Positions 1 to 7,958 of a DNA stretch of 10,052 nt are shown piece after piece. The position numbers and the translations under genes are program-made. Source of the DNA: an uncultured Ruminococcus sp. (GTDB taxonomy: Bacteria; Bacillota; Clostridia; Oscillospirales; Ruminococcaceae); the NCBI GenBank assembly GCA_900539095.1, contig UQAR01000075.1, positions 1-10,052 on the forward strand. The letters run 5' to 3'. Numbering within the stretch: the stretch's first letter is position 1; every line of letters starts with the position of its first letter. The notes below the pieces were generated by a model. It was not told where the DNA came from. It ran no database searches and was given only the letters and a program-made list of their open reading frames with translations.

Positions 1-36
1 TAGTCTCGTGGGCTCGGAGATGTGTATAAGAGACAG
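1..36. other. Nextera sequencing adapter (artefact), left end
   Basis: Bases 3-36 are identical to the Illumina Nextera transposase adapter of read 2. Bases 18-36 are the 19-bp Tn5 mosaic end (AGATGTGTATAAGAGACAG). The two bases before it (TA) match the last two bases of the reverse-complemented N701 index. This is library sequence left in the assembly, not genome. The mosaic end should not be read as a natural Tn5/IS50 end. Confidence 0.98.
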
Positions 37-157
37 CTATAAGTATATGATATTATGGGCTTAAAGTCAAGGCAATATTGCACAATTATTGCGTATATCG
101 TCTGACAAAAAGGGGCCTGTTATCTGACACATTATAAATCGGGAGGAGATTTTTCCA
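37..157 (+). promoter_or_regulatory. Leader region of ackA, no clear promoter
   Basis: This stretch lies between the adapter and the ackA start. It holds a strong Shine-Dalgarno, GGGAGGAG at 141-148, nine bases before the ATG. A perfect 10-bp palindrome, GCAATATTGC, sits at 72-81, with another ATTGC 11 bp further on (88-92), which could be an operator. I could not find a convincing -35/-10 pair. The promoter may lie to the left of the contig end, or pta (the usual partner gene) may be there and co-transcribed. No upstream coding frame is visible. Confidence 0.4.
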
Positions 158-1354
158 ATGAAAATCTTAGTTGTAAACGCAGGTTCATCATCTCTTAAAT
201 ATCAGCTCCTTGATATGAAAGACGAGTCAGTCATTGCAAAGGGCAACTGCGACCGTATCGGTATCGACGGTCATGTAAGTGCAAAGACAGGCGACGGCAG
301 ACATATCGAAGAGGATTGCGATTTTCCTACTCACACTGAGGCTTTTGAAAAGCTCGTTGAGGTACTCACATCAGGCGAGACAAAGGTCATCGACTCTATG
401 TCTGAGATATCGGCAGTTGGTCACAGAATAGTTCAGGGTGCTGAGATATTCAAGGAAACTTGCCTTGTTACTGACGAGGTTATCGACCAGATCGACGCAC
501 TGGCTGAGCTTGCACCTGTACATAACCACCCACACGCTCTTGCACTGAGAGCCTGCAAGGCTGTTATCCCTGAGGGCACACCGCAGGTAGTTGTATTCGA
601 CACAGCTTTCCACTCAACAATGCCAAGAAAGGCTTATCTCTATGGTCTGCCATATGAGTGCTACACTGATCTTCATGTAAGAAAATACGGTTTCCACGGA
701 ACATCACACAGATTCGTTTCAGGCGAGCTTGCAAAGGTAATGGGCAAGCCTATAGAGGAGCTCAAGATAGTTTCATGCCACCTCGGAAACGGTTCTTCTA
801 TCACAGCTATCAACGGCGGCAAGTCTGTTGACACATCAATGGGATTCACTCCTCTTGACGGTCTTGTAATGGGCACACGCTGCGGTTCTGTTGACCCTTC
901 AGCTGTTGACTATGTTGAGAAGAAAATGGGCTTTACACCTGACCAGATGACAGAATACATGAACAAGAAGTCAGGATTCCTTGGTCTGTCAGGCATCGGT
1001 TCTGACAACAGAGATATTCAGGCTGCTGCAAGCGAGGGCAACGAGAGAGCTCTTATTGTAAGCGAGATATTCGCTTATCAGATCAAGAAGTTCATCGGTT
1101 CATACGCTGCTGCAATGAACGGTCTTGACGCTGTTATCTTCACAGGCGGTATCGGTGAGAACGCACCTGAGGTAAGAGCTGCTGCTTGCTCAAATCTCGA
1201 TATCCTCGGTATCCACATTGACGCTGAGAAGAATCTCTGCCGTGGAATCCTCAAGGAGATCTCCACTGACGAGTCTAAGACAAAGGTTTACGTTATCCCT
1301 ACAAATGAGGAACTTCTCATTGCTAGAGATACACTGGCACTTATTTCTAAGTAA
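158..1354 (+). CDS. ackA: Acetate kinase
   Basis: Cytoplasmic enzyme that interconverts acetyl phosphate + ADP and acetate + ATP. It is the last, ATP-yielding step of acetate fermentation and normally works with phosphotransacetylase (Pta), which is not in this window. The 398 aa length is normal for the family. Visible family features are the N-terminal phosphate-binding motif NAGSSSLK (7-14), HR at 89-90 (substrate-binding Arg), Asp148, FHGTSH (179-184, with the catalytic His180), HLGNGSS (208-214), GTRCGSVDP (239-247, Arg241), GGIGENA (330-336) and the terminal NEE (383-385, metal-binding Glu384). These align with the known catalytic residues of Methanosarcina acetate kinase. Two conserved spots vary from the commonest form: HRIVQGA (89-95) instead of HRVVHGG, and VHNHPHA (121-127) where HNPPN is usual. 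The start is fixed by the strong SD at 141-148. It is followed by its own terminator, so it is not co-transcribed with anything on the right. Confidence 0.97.
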   Translation: MKILVVNAGSSSLKYQLLDMKDESVIAKGNCDRIGIDGHVSAKTGDGRHIEEDCDFPTHTEAFEKLVEVLTSGETKVIDSMSEISAVGHRIVQGAEIFKETCLVTDEVIDQIDALAELAPVHNHPHALALRACKAVIPEGTPQVVVFDTAFHSTMPRKAYLYGLPYECYTDLHVRKYGFHGTSHRFVSGELAKVMGKPIEELKIVSCHLGNGSSITAINGGKSVDTSMGFTPLDGLVMGTRCGSVDPSAVDYVEKKMGFTPDQMTEYMNKKSGFLGLSGIGSDNRDIQAAASEGNERALIVSEIFAYQIKKFIGSYAAAMNGLDAVIFTGGIGENAPEVRAAACSNLDILGIHIDAEKNLCRGILKEISTDESKTKVYVIPTNEELLIARDTLALISK

Positions 1355-1370
1355 TATTTCAGATAACATC

Positions 1371-1405
1371 AAGGACGGCTTTCTTATGAGAGCCGTCCTT
1401 TTTTT
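1371..1405 (+). terminator. Intrinsic terminator of ackA
   Basis: A 13-bp stem, 1371-1383 with 1388-1400 (AAGGACGGCTTTC / GAGAGCCGTCCTT, one G-T wobble), closes on a TTAT loop. It is followed by seven T residues (1399-1405). It starts 17 bases after the ackA stop. Confidence 0.95.
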
Positions 1406-1408
1406 CAT

Positions 1409-1440
1409 AAAAAAGGCACAGGAGAAGTTTCCTGTGCCTT
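1409..1440 (-). terminator. Intrinsic terminator facing the ABC exporter operon
   Basis: Perfect inverted repeat AAGGCACAGG (1413-1422) / CCTGTGCCTT (1431-1440), extendable by two pairs at the loop. Read on the - strand it is followed by six T residues (complement of 1409-1414). This is the arrangement expected for the end of the leftward ABC exporter transcript, although that operon's stop codon is about 220 bases upstream. Together with the ackA terminator it forms a back-to-back convergent pair only 8 bp apart. Confidence 0.85.
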
Positions 1441-1441
1441 G

Positions 1442-1618
1442 ATTTGTTTGATAAGACCGCCAATTTTCATGTAGGGGCTGGCGCCCTCGACAGCCCGATT
1501 TTGAGAGTGTAAAAGTTTGAATTATCACGAAGTTTTGTGGGTTGACGAAATATCGAGAAGTGGGACGTCGTATTTCTGCAAAGCAGGAATTGCGTCGCTC
1601 CACTACATATTTGTTTGA
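1442..1618. repeat. Repeat-like intergenic element with hairpins (MITE/REP-like)
   Basis: This non-coding stretch lies between the leftward terminator and the end of the ABC operon. A 10-bp direct repeat, ATTTGTTTGA, occurs at 1442-1451 and 1609-1618. Inside, ATGTAGGGGC (1469-1478) is mirrored by an imperfect complement ending in CTACAT (1597-1608), like terminal inverted repeats. GGGCTG/CAGCCC (1475-1480 / 1491-1496) can form one stem. ATTTCTGC/GCAGGAAT (1572-1579 / 1583-1590) forms another, with partly paired flanks. The blocks GTAGGGG, GACAGCCCGAT and the ATTTCTGC hairpin recur in the gap at 5230-5471, which argues for a dispersed repeat family. No coding frame here is credible. The true borders are uncertain. 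Confidence 0.55.
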
Positions 1619-1660
1619 ATGTACGATATTGACTATATACGTTTTCCAAACACCATTGTA

Positions 1661-3496
1661 TCAGGTCTTAACGCCTGAGAACTGGGTCTGATAAAGTCTA
1701 TAGTAACAGCCCTTTGCTGCAAGCAGCTGCTCGTGGCTGCCCTCTTCTACCACCTGACCGCCGTCGATAACGACTATCTTATCGGCGTCACGGATAGTGG
1801 AAAGTCGGTGAGCGATAATAAGGGAAGTCCTGTTTTTCATCAGTGCCACCATTGCGGACTGAATGTGCATTTCAGTTCGGGTATCGACAGAGGAAGTCGC
1901 CTCGTCGAGAATAAGTATCTTAGGGTCTGCAAGGACTGCTCTTGCTATGGAAAGCAGCTGACGCTGTCCCTGAGAAAGGTTCGAGCCGCCTTCTGCGAGG
2001 ACGGTATCATAGCCCTCGGGAAGTCTTTCGATGAACTCGTCTGCATTTGCAAACCTTGCGGCCGCCTTTATTTCATCAAGGGTAGCATTTTCTCTGCCGT
2101 AGCGGATATTCTGCTCTATGGTGTCTTTGAAAAGCACGGTATCCTGCAAAACTATGGCTATGGAACGTCTGAGCTTGTCTTTCGGGATATCGTAAATACT
2201 CTGACCGTCAACGGTTATCTCGCCGCTGTCAACAGGATAAAATCTTGTGAGGAGGTTCACTATGGTGGTCTTTCCTGAGCCTGTTGCACCGACAATGGCT
2301 ATTTTCTGACCTGCTTTCACCTCAAGGTCAAGGTCTTTGAGCACCTGTTTTTCAGGAACATATGAGAAATCTATATGCTTGAAACTGATATCGCCTTTTA
2401 CGTTCTCGACCTCAAAATCAGCTGTGCCCTCGTCGGTTTCCTTATCGGCGTCCATGACCTCAAAGATACGCTCTGCACCGGCTATGGCGGTCTGAATGTT
2501 TGCAAACTGGTTGGCTATCTCATTGATAGGACGTGAGAACTGCTTTGAATAGAGTATGAAAGCCTGAATAGTTCCCACTGTTATAATGCCCTTTATTGCG
2601 AACCAGCCGCCGAAGGCTGCGATAAGGATAAAGCCGAAGTTGGATATTAAGTTCATGCAAGGGCCCATTACACCACCGAATATCTGAGCTTTTATGCCGC
2701 ATTTTTTCAGATCGTTGCTCATTTTCTCGAACTTGTCAACAGCGTCCTGCTCCTTGCCGTAGGAAACCACAGTTCTATATCCGACTACCATTTCCTCAAC
2801 TTCGCCGTTTATCTCACCTAAGAGCACCTGCTGTTTGATAAAGTATTTCTTCATATACTTTGTGAGAACGCCTGAAACGAATATAGTGAGAAATACGGTA
2901 GACAGGGATATGAGCGTGAGCAGAGGGGAATACAAAAGCATTATGACAACTGTTCCCACAATGGTGAGCACACCTGAGATAAGCGAGCCTATAGACTGGG
3001 AGATGGTTGTGGAAATGTTCTCGACATCGTTGGTCATACGGCTCATTATATCGCCGTGACTATGGGTATCGAGATACTTTATAGGCAGTCTTACAAGGCT
3101 TGAGAACAAGTCTTTACGCATGGTCCTGACGGTGAACTGGGAAAGCTTTGCGGAGAAGATGCCCTGCATATAGGTGAACAATGAGGAAAGCAGATAGACT
3201 GCACCAAGACCTATGAGCGTTCTGCCAAGTGCACCGAAGTCAACGCTTGTTTTCTTTTTCGTGAGGGTAATGCAGTCGATAGCGATCTGCTGGATAGACG
3301 GTGCGGCAAGGTTGAGCAGAGTTATGATGAGCATTACTCCGATAAGTGCGAAAAACAGATATCTGTTCCTGCCTATATAGCCGATAAGCTTTTTAAGGGT
3401 GTTCTTTGCGTCCTTAGGCTTTTCCATTGTGAGCCTTGCACCGTGCGGTCCGCCTGGCTTTCTTCCGCCGGGTCCCATTTGAGGCATTGGAGGCAT
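1661..3496 (-). CDS. ABC exporter half-transporter, catalytic-site subunit
   Basis: Membrane exporter subunit of the MDR/MsbA-like type: a transmembrane domain (about residues 40-335, six helices expected) fused to a nucleotide-binding domain (about 365-605). The N-terminal 25 residues are rich in Pro, Gly and Met, and no signal peptide is seen. The ATPase motifs are Walker A GATGSGKT (403-410), Q-loop Gln451, signature LSQGQ (507-511), Walker B ILILDE (527-532, catalytic Glu532) and switch His563 in IAHR. Walker B and the switch are canonical, but the signature has Gln instead of the first Gly of LSGGQ. That is the pattern of one half of a heterodimeric exporter (as in TM287/288 or BmrCD). 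The partner is the gene just upstream: its stop and this start share one base (TAATG), and a full SD (AGGAGGTGA, complement of 3503-3511) lies inside the partner's end, so the two are translationally coupled. The substrate cannot be told from sequence. Drug, lipid or peptide export are all possible. Confidence 0.95.
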   Translation of the reverse strand: MPPMPQMGPGGRKPGGPHGARLTMEKPKDAKNTLKKLIGYIGRNRYLFFALIGVMLIITLLNLAAPSIQQIAIDCITLTKKKTSVDFGALGRTLIGLGAVYLLSSLFTYMQGIFSAKLSQFTVRTMRKDLFSSLVRLPIKYLDTHSHGDIMSRMTNDVENISTTISQSIGSLISGVLTIVGTVVIMLLYSPLLTLISLSTVFLTIFVSGVLTKYMKKYFIKQQVLLGEINGEVEEMVVGYRTVVSYGKEQDAVDKFEKMSNDLKKCGIKAQIFGGVMGPCMNLISNFGFILIAAFGGWFAIKGIITVGTIQAFILYSKQFSRPINEIANQFANIQTAIAGAERIFEVMDADKETDEGTADFEVENVKGDISFKHIDFSYVPEKQVLKDLDLEVKAGQKIAIVGATGSGKTTIVNLLTRFYPVDSGEITVDGQSIYDIPKDKLRRSIAIVLQDTVLFKDTIEQNIRYGRENATLDEIKAAARFANADEFIERLPEGYDTVLAEGGSNLSQGQRQLLSIARAVLADPKILILDEATSSVDTRTEMHIQSAMVALMKNRTSLIIAHRLSTIRDADKIVVIDGGQVVEEGSHEQLLAAKGCYYRLYQTQFSGVKT

Positions 3497-5229
3497 TACA
3501 CTTCACCTCCTGACGTTTTTACCTGTGAGGCGTAGATATCCTGATATACCTCGCAGGTCTTTAGCAGATTTTCATGAGTATCGCAGGCACAAAGCTTGCC
3601 GTGGTCAAGGACGGCTATCCTATCGCAGCTTTTCACGCTTTGGATACGCTGTGCGATTATGATAAGGGTCGTGCCGCTCATTTTTTTATCTATCTCAGCA
3701 CGGAGCTTTGCCTCTGTACCGAGGTCGAGGGCTGAGGTGGAATCGTCAAGAATGAGTATCTCAGGGTTTTTGAGCACTGCTCTTGAGATAGACAGTCTTT
3801 GTTTTTGACCGCCTGACAGGGACGCACCCTTTTCGGCTATCATGCCGTCATAGGCGGCAGGTATTTTCTGTATGAACTCATCAGCCTGTGCTGCCTGTGC
3901 GGCGGAAATGACTTCTTCATGGGTGGCGTTTTTGTCGCCCCATTTTATGTTGTCCTCAACTGTGCCTGAAAACAACTCGCTTTTTTGCAGGACTATTCCA
4001 ACTTTCTTTCTAAGTTCATCAAGCTTACAGTCCTTGACGTTCACGCCGTCAACGAGGACTTCTCCTGCTGTGCAGTCATAAAATCTTGGGATAAGGTTCA
4101 CAAGGGAGGATTTTCCTGAACCTGTTGCACCAAGAATGGCAACGCTCTCTCCTGACTTTATATCAAGGGTAAGGTCTGAGATAACAGGTCTGCCCTTTGT
4201 TTCAGGATAGGAGAATGAAACGTTTTTAAAGCTGACTGTGCCCCCTGTTTTATCTGCAAGGGAAACGCTGCCGCTTTTTATAACAGGGTCAGTTTCAAGG
4301 ACTTCTCTAAGTCTTGCGGCTGAGGCCGACGCCTTTGCAAGGGTCTGGAACATCATTGACATCATCATTACGCCATGCAAGACCTGAGTAAGATATGTGA
4401 TAGCCGCCATGACCTCGCCGACCTTCATAGCTTGTGCCTGCACCTGCCAGCCGCCTATGAGGATAACGGCGATAACAGACAGGTTGAGTATTATCATAAG
4501 CAGAGGCTGCAATATCGCCATAAGGGTCTGGACACGGAGGTTTGATTCCATAAGTCTTATATTTGCATCTTCAAAACGCTTTTGCTCTGTATCCTCTCTC
4601 ACATACGCTTTTACGACTCTTGCACCTGTGACGTTCTCCTGTACCACGGAGTTCACGGTATCCAGTCTTTTAGCAACAACAGAGTAATAAGGGTTAGCCT
4701 TTCTGAGAATTATTATCATCATGACTATCTCGATAGGCAGTGCACAGAGAATTATGATACCGAACCTGACGTTCAGGGTGAGCATCATGATTATTCCACC
4801 GAAGAACAGCAGGCTGTCACGCACCAACATTCTCAGCAGGAAGTCCACCATTTGCTGAATGGCGGTTATATCCGCTGTAAGACGTGTTACCAGCGAGCCT
4901 GTTGTGAACTTGTCGGTCTGTTCAAAGGAAAGCCCCATGACACGCTTGAAAACGTCCACACGCAGATCTCGTGAAAAGCTTTGCGAGGCTATTCCGCCGA
5001 ACGCAGACGCTGCGATTCCGCAAGCTCCGCCGCCGATAAGGACAAGGAGCATAAGAAGTCCCGTCCTTATGATAAGGTTCATATCCTGCCCCAGCACGCC
5101 GTCGTCAACTATCTTCGACATCAGCTTTGGCTGGAGAAGGTCTCCTAGTACTTCGCCCACCATGGACAGTGGCGTGAGCACCGCAAAAAGTGCATAAGGC
5201 TTTAAGTATTTGCTTAGTTTTACTTTCAA
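3496..5229 (-). CDS. ABC exporter half-transporter, degenerate-site subunit
   Basis: First gene of the exporter pair, 577 aa. It has a transmembrane domain (about 10-310) and a nucleotide-binding domain (about 330-570). Motifs are Walker A GATGSGKS (367-374), Q-loop Gln415, a canonical signature LSGGQ (471-475), Walker B ILILDD with Asp496 where the catalytic Glu should be, and IIAQR with Gln527 where the switch His should be. Both catalytic residues are therefore replaced. In known heterodimeric exporters this subunit's Walker motifs pair with the partner's altered signature to form the non-hydrolysing site, while its own good signature completes the partner's active site. It probably starts at a TTG codon (5227-5229): a perfect AGGAGG (complement of 5237-5242) lies seven bases before it, and no ATG or GTG fits as well. 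The promoter was not identified. The 242-bp gap upstream has no classical terminator, so read-through from the beta-mannosidase gene is possible. Confidence 0.95.
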   Translation of the reverse strand: MKVKLSKYLKPYALFAVLTPLSMVGEVLGDLLQPKLMSKIVDDGVLGQDMNLIIRTGLLMLLVLIGGGACGIAASAFGGIASQSFSRDLRVDVFKRVMGLSFEQTDKFTTGSLVTRLTADITAIQQMVDFLLRMLVRDSLLFFGGIIMMLTLNVRFGIIILCALPIEIVMMIIILRKANPYYSVVAKRLDTVNSVVQENVTGARVVKAYVREDTEQKRFEDANIRLMESNLRVQTLMAILQPLLMIILNLSVIAVILIGGWQVQAQAMKVGEVMAAITYLTQVLHGVMMMSMMFQTLAKASASAARLREVLETDPVIKSGSVSLADKTGGTVSFKNVSFSYPETKGRPVISDLTLDIKSGESVAILGATGSGKSSLVNLIPRFYDCTAGEVLVDGVNVKDCKLDELRKKVGIVLQKSELFSGTVEDNIKWGDKNATHEEVISAAQAAQADEFIQKIPAAYDGMIAEKGASLSGGQKQRLSISRAVLKNPEILILDDSTSALDLGTEAKLRAEIDKKMSGTTLIIIAQRIQSVKSCDRIAVLDHGKLCACDTHENLLKTCEVYQDIYASQVKTSGGEV

Positions 5230-5471
5230 AGCAGTTCCTCCTAAAAATATATTTCAGGCTACTTATACGCAGGATAGTTTGATATGTACGTTCGCAAAGC
5301 ACAAGCATTGCGAGCGAACGCTGTTCGCCCATACACAAAGCCACTGTAGGGGAATGGCATAATTTCTGCGTTGCAGAAATATGACAGCCCGATGCTCTGT
5401 TTTTGCTATCCTCATTCAATATATCCCTGCTGGTGACAAGGCTACGCCCAAGGCATAACCTTTATCACAGC
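5230..5471. repeat. Hairpin-rich intergenic repeat region
   Basis: This gap between the beta-mannosidase and the ABC pair is non-coding and dominated by inverted repeats. GTTCGC occurs at 5290-5295 and 5323-5328, on either side of one GCGAAC (5314-5319), so two hairpins compete for the same arm. A perfect ATTTCTGC-GTT-GCAGAAAT hairpin lies at 5362-5380, flanked by GTAGGGG (5346-5352) and GACAGCCCGAT (5383-5393). The same three blocks occur, in different spacing, at 1471-1590, so this looks like a second copy of a modular repeat. On the - strand no hairpin here is followed by a T-run. Leftward promoter signals for the ABC operon are weak (TATAAG at the complement of 5262-5267 has no good -35). 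Confidence 0.55.
5433..5468 (-). other. Long hairpin just after the beta-mannosidase stop
   Basis: AAGGCTACGCC (5438-5448) pairs with GGCATAACCTT (5452-5462) around a CAA loop, with two wobbles on the transcript strand. Outer arms GTGA (5433-5436) and TCAC (5465-5468) extend it to about 15 bp. It begins three bases after the stop codon of the mannosidase gene. It lacks a U-tract on the leftward transcript, so it is not a normal intrinsic terminator. It may cap or protect the 3' end of that mRNA, or belong to the neighbouring repeat. Confidence 0.5.
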
Positions 5472-7943
5472 CTAATTGTGCATTATCTCAAGTTCCTCAG
5501 AAAGTTCCTGAGCGGTCATTTTCCTGCTGAGAGAACCTTTGTCTATCACTATGGTCACAGGTTCTTTTCCGTGGATATCGAACCAGTTGTCAGAGAACAC
5601 GCAGTCGGCAGTTTTCAGGCTGAGGCAGACGCTTTTGGCGTAATTCTCGGCACAGAATGTCAATGCGAACTTATCCTCGCTTTCGGAAATGCCATAGGTT
5701 ATCTTTGGCTCAAGGAAGGTAAATTCTTTCGGGCGGACAAAGAGAGTTGTGCCAAAACTCAGCACTCTGCCATTTTCCATAATGGAATATTCGAGATATT
5801 TTTCACGGCGGTCGGTGCGGCTGACAAGCTCCTGTGAAAGGTCTATGTCAAGGACGTTTTGTGCGGTAAGAGCCGGAACGTTCACGGACTTTTCGCCGCT
5901 CTGCAAAATTTCTGCTTTGTTGTTTCTCAGCGTCCATTTTACCACGCCCTCAAAGGCTGTCATGCGTTCGTTGGATATATTGAGCACAGGCTTTTCTCTA
6001 TGGCTGTCGTCGCAGGAAATAAGGCATGGGGCGTAGAAACGCTTTGCATAATAATGCAGGCCTTTCCACCTGCCGAAATAGTCGATACTTGACCATGAGA
6101 TAACAGGGTTTGAATCGTTCACCTGCCAATATGCAGATCCCATACATCTGCCTCTCGCTCTTCTCATATGCTCAACATTTGAGCGTATGCAGTCTGCCTG
6201 AACGAGCTGCGAGGAATAGATGAGCTGTTTGAAATCGTAAGGATATCTCACCATTTGTGCAAGATAATACATTATCTTCTCGTTGCCCTGAACGCACTTC
6301 TGATGTGCCGCCATAACCGGTGAGCAAAGGTCAAAGTCGCCCTTTGTTTCGTCGGCAAAGGCACGGCAGGTCTTTATATCAGGCAGGCTCTCAAAGCCAT
6401 ACTCCGAACAGAAACGGTAATAGAACTCTCTGAAAGCCTCGATAGGTTTGAAGTTATGCCAAACGTCCCAATAGTGCATATCGCCTGCATGGTTCGATGA
6501 TGCGTCCTTAAAGCCGCCTCCTGATGACGGTGAGGAAGGCCAATAGAATGTATTTTCGCACGTGTCATACTCTTTGAGCACCTGAGGAATGATATCTTCA
6601 AAAATGATAAGATAGTCACGCTTTGCCTCTTCGTCCTCAGGGAGGCCCCAATACTCCCAGGCAGATTCTATCTCGTTGTTGCCGCACCACAGACCAAGGG
6701 ACGGGTGGTTTCTCAGGCGGATAACGTTATCCTTTATCTCGCCACGGACGGCTTTTTCAAACTCCTCCGTGAGCAGATATGCGGAGCAGGCGAACATAAA
6801 GTCCTGCCATACTATGATACCGTTCTCGTCGCAATAGTCATAGAAATATCCGTCAGGATAGTAACCGCCACCCCACACTCTGATGAAGTTATAGTTTGCG
6901 GCTTTACAGTCTGCAAGGAGCTTTCTTGTTTTCTCTTCGTTACAGCGTGTGACAATCTGATCTTCAGGGATATAGTTCGCACCCATTGCGAATATCTTCA
7001 CGCCGTTGTTTATAAAGCAGAACTCCTCGCCCCACCGGTCTTTTTCACGGCTGACGGTGAGCGTTCTAAGACCTATCCTCTGAGCGTTTTCATCTGCGGC
7101 ACTGCCCTTTTCGTCATACAAGGTGACAACGCACTTATAGAGGGGCTGTTCGCCGTAGCCGTTCACCCACCAAAGCTGAGGGTCGTTTATCACAAGTTCA
7201 GTTTCATAATATTCTGCACTGCCTTCCAGGCTTATATCAGCTTTTGCGGCGATGTTGCCCTGTGGGTCGGATATCTCCACCATAGCTTTTTTACAGCCGT
7301 GGTTTTCTATATGCACAAGCACTTTCAAAGTCACTTTGTTCTCGGTATGTTTCTGGCTGTAGTAGACGTCAAGTATACGTCCGTCCTGTGGGATAACAAG
7401 AGATACCGAACGCCATATGCCCATATCAGGGAGCATTGGACCCCAATCCCAGCCGAACATACAATGGGCTTTTCTTATATGGGTATAGCCCGTCATGGTG
7501 GAATCAACGCCCCACAAATGACGTTTTTCGTCCATTTCTTTTATATATTGGTTCGGGGATTTTATCTTCACGATGAGGGTATTTTCGCCCTCTTTCAAAA
7601 TGCCGTGGACCGGAAACTCCCATATGCAGTGCATATTGTTCGCTCTGCCAAGATGAACGCCGTTGAGATACACATTTGCTATGGTATCAATGCCGTCAAA
7701 GTGCAAAATGGTATTCTCACAGTCTGCGGCGGTCTTATCTGCACTGAAAACTGTTTCAAAGTCATAGTCATCATCACATATCTGTGTTGAGATATACTCG
7801 TTTTCACGGTAATACGGGTCGGGTATCTTTTTATAGTCAAGCAGGGTCTTATACACAGAGCATGGTACTTTGCAGTCAAAACTCTCCTGCGTGCCTGCTT
7901 TTTTCATTTTCCAGTTATCGTTAAGGCTTACTGTTATACTCAT
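5472..7943 (-). CDS. Beta-mannosidase, glycoside hydrolase family 2
   Basis: Retaining exo-glycosidase that removes terminal beta-linked mannose from short manno-oligosaccharides or beta-mannosyl glycans. No signal peptide or membrane segment is seen, so it should act in the cytoplasm on imported oligosaccharides. The 823 aa length is typical of GH2 beta-mannosidases. In order: an N-terminal jelly-roll sugar-binding domain (about 5-185), an Ig-like beta-sandwich (about 190-300), the TIM-barrel catalytic domain (about 300-640), and C-terminal beta-sandwich domains (about 650-820). Family hallmarks are FGWDWGP (163-169), RVWGGGYY (355-362), CGNNE (420-424) with acid/base Glu424, and SEYGF (513-517) with nucleophile Glu514. 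The SSGGG run at 473-477 is also typical. The start is supported by AAGGAG (complement of 7951-7956), seven bases upstream. The methyltransferase gene ends only 15 bases before this start and the SD lies in that gap, so the two are almost surely on one mRNA. GH2 also holds beta-galactosidases and glucuronidases, but the W-rich motifs fit mannosidase best. Confidence 0.94.
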   Translation of the reverse strand: MSITVSLNDNWKMKKAGTQESFDCKVPCSVYKTLLDYKKIPDPYYRENEYISTQICDDDYDFETVFSADKTAADCENTILHFDGIDTIANVYLNGVHLGRANNMHCIWEFPVHGILKEGENTLIVKIKSPNQYIKEMDEKRHLWGVDSTMTGYTHIRKAHCMFGWDWGPMLPDMGIWRSVSLVIPQDGRILDVYYSQKHTENKVTLKVLVHIENHGCKKAMVEISDPQGNIAAKADISLEGSAEYYETELVINDPQLWWVNGYGEQPLYKCVVTLYDEKGSAADENAQRIGLRTLTVSREKDRWGEEFCFINNGVKIFAMGANYIPEDQIVTRCNEEKTRKLLADCKAANYNFIRVWGGGYYPDGYFYDYCDENGIIVWQDFMFACSAYLLTEEFEKAVRGEIKDNVIRLRNHPSLGLWCGNNEIESAWEYWGLPEDEEAKRDYLIIFEDIIPQVLKEYDTCENTFYWPSSPSSGGGFKDASSNHAGDMHYWDVWHNFKPIEAFREFYYRFCSEYGFESLPDIKTCRAFADETKGDFDLCSPVMAAHQKCVQGNEKIMYYLAQMVRYPYDFKQLIYSSQLVQADCIRSNVEHMRRARGRCMGSAYWQVNDSNPVISWSSIDYFGRWKGLHYYAKRFYAPCLISCDDSHREKPVLNISNERMTAFEGVVKWTLRNNKAEILQSGEKSVNVPALTAQNVLDIDLSQELVSRTDRREKYLEYSIMENGRVLSFGTTLFVRPKEFTFLEPKITYGISESEDKFALTFCAENYAKSVCLSLKTADCVFSDNWFDIHGKEPVTIVIDKGSLSRKMTAQELSEELEIMHN

Positions 7944-7958
7944 TATTTTTCTCCTTAT

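Noticed and set aside
1190..1649. Small open frames between ackA and the ABC operon
   Set aside because: They span two terminators and the repeat element, overlap ackA or each other, and have no ribosome binding site.
1733..2278. A 181-codon open frame on the + strand
   Set aside because: It is antisense to the ATPase domain of the ABC subunit, whose motifs are all intact on the - strand.
5105..5419. A 104-codon - strand frame across the hairpin-rich gap
   Set aside because: It runs through inverted repeats and into the ABC gene in another frame. Its composition is not protein-like, and frames through such repeats are common false calls.
5433..5468. Intrinsic terminator for the beta-mannosidase gene
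   Set aside because: The stem is good, but the leftward transcript continues with a C/G/A-rich stretch and no U-run, so I list it only as a hairpin.
6705..7790. A 361-codon open frame on the + strand
   Set aside because: It lies wholly antisense to the clear beta-mannosidase gene, its product has no recognisable family features, and no ribosome binding site was noted. It is a frame shadow.
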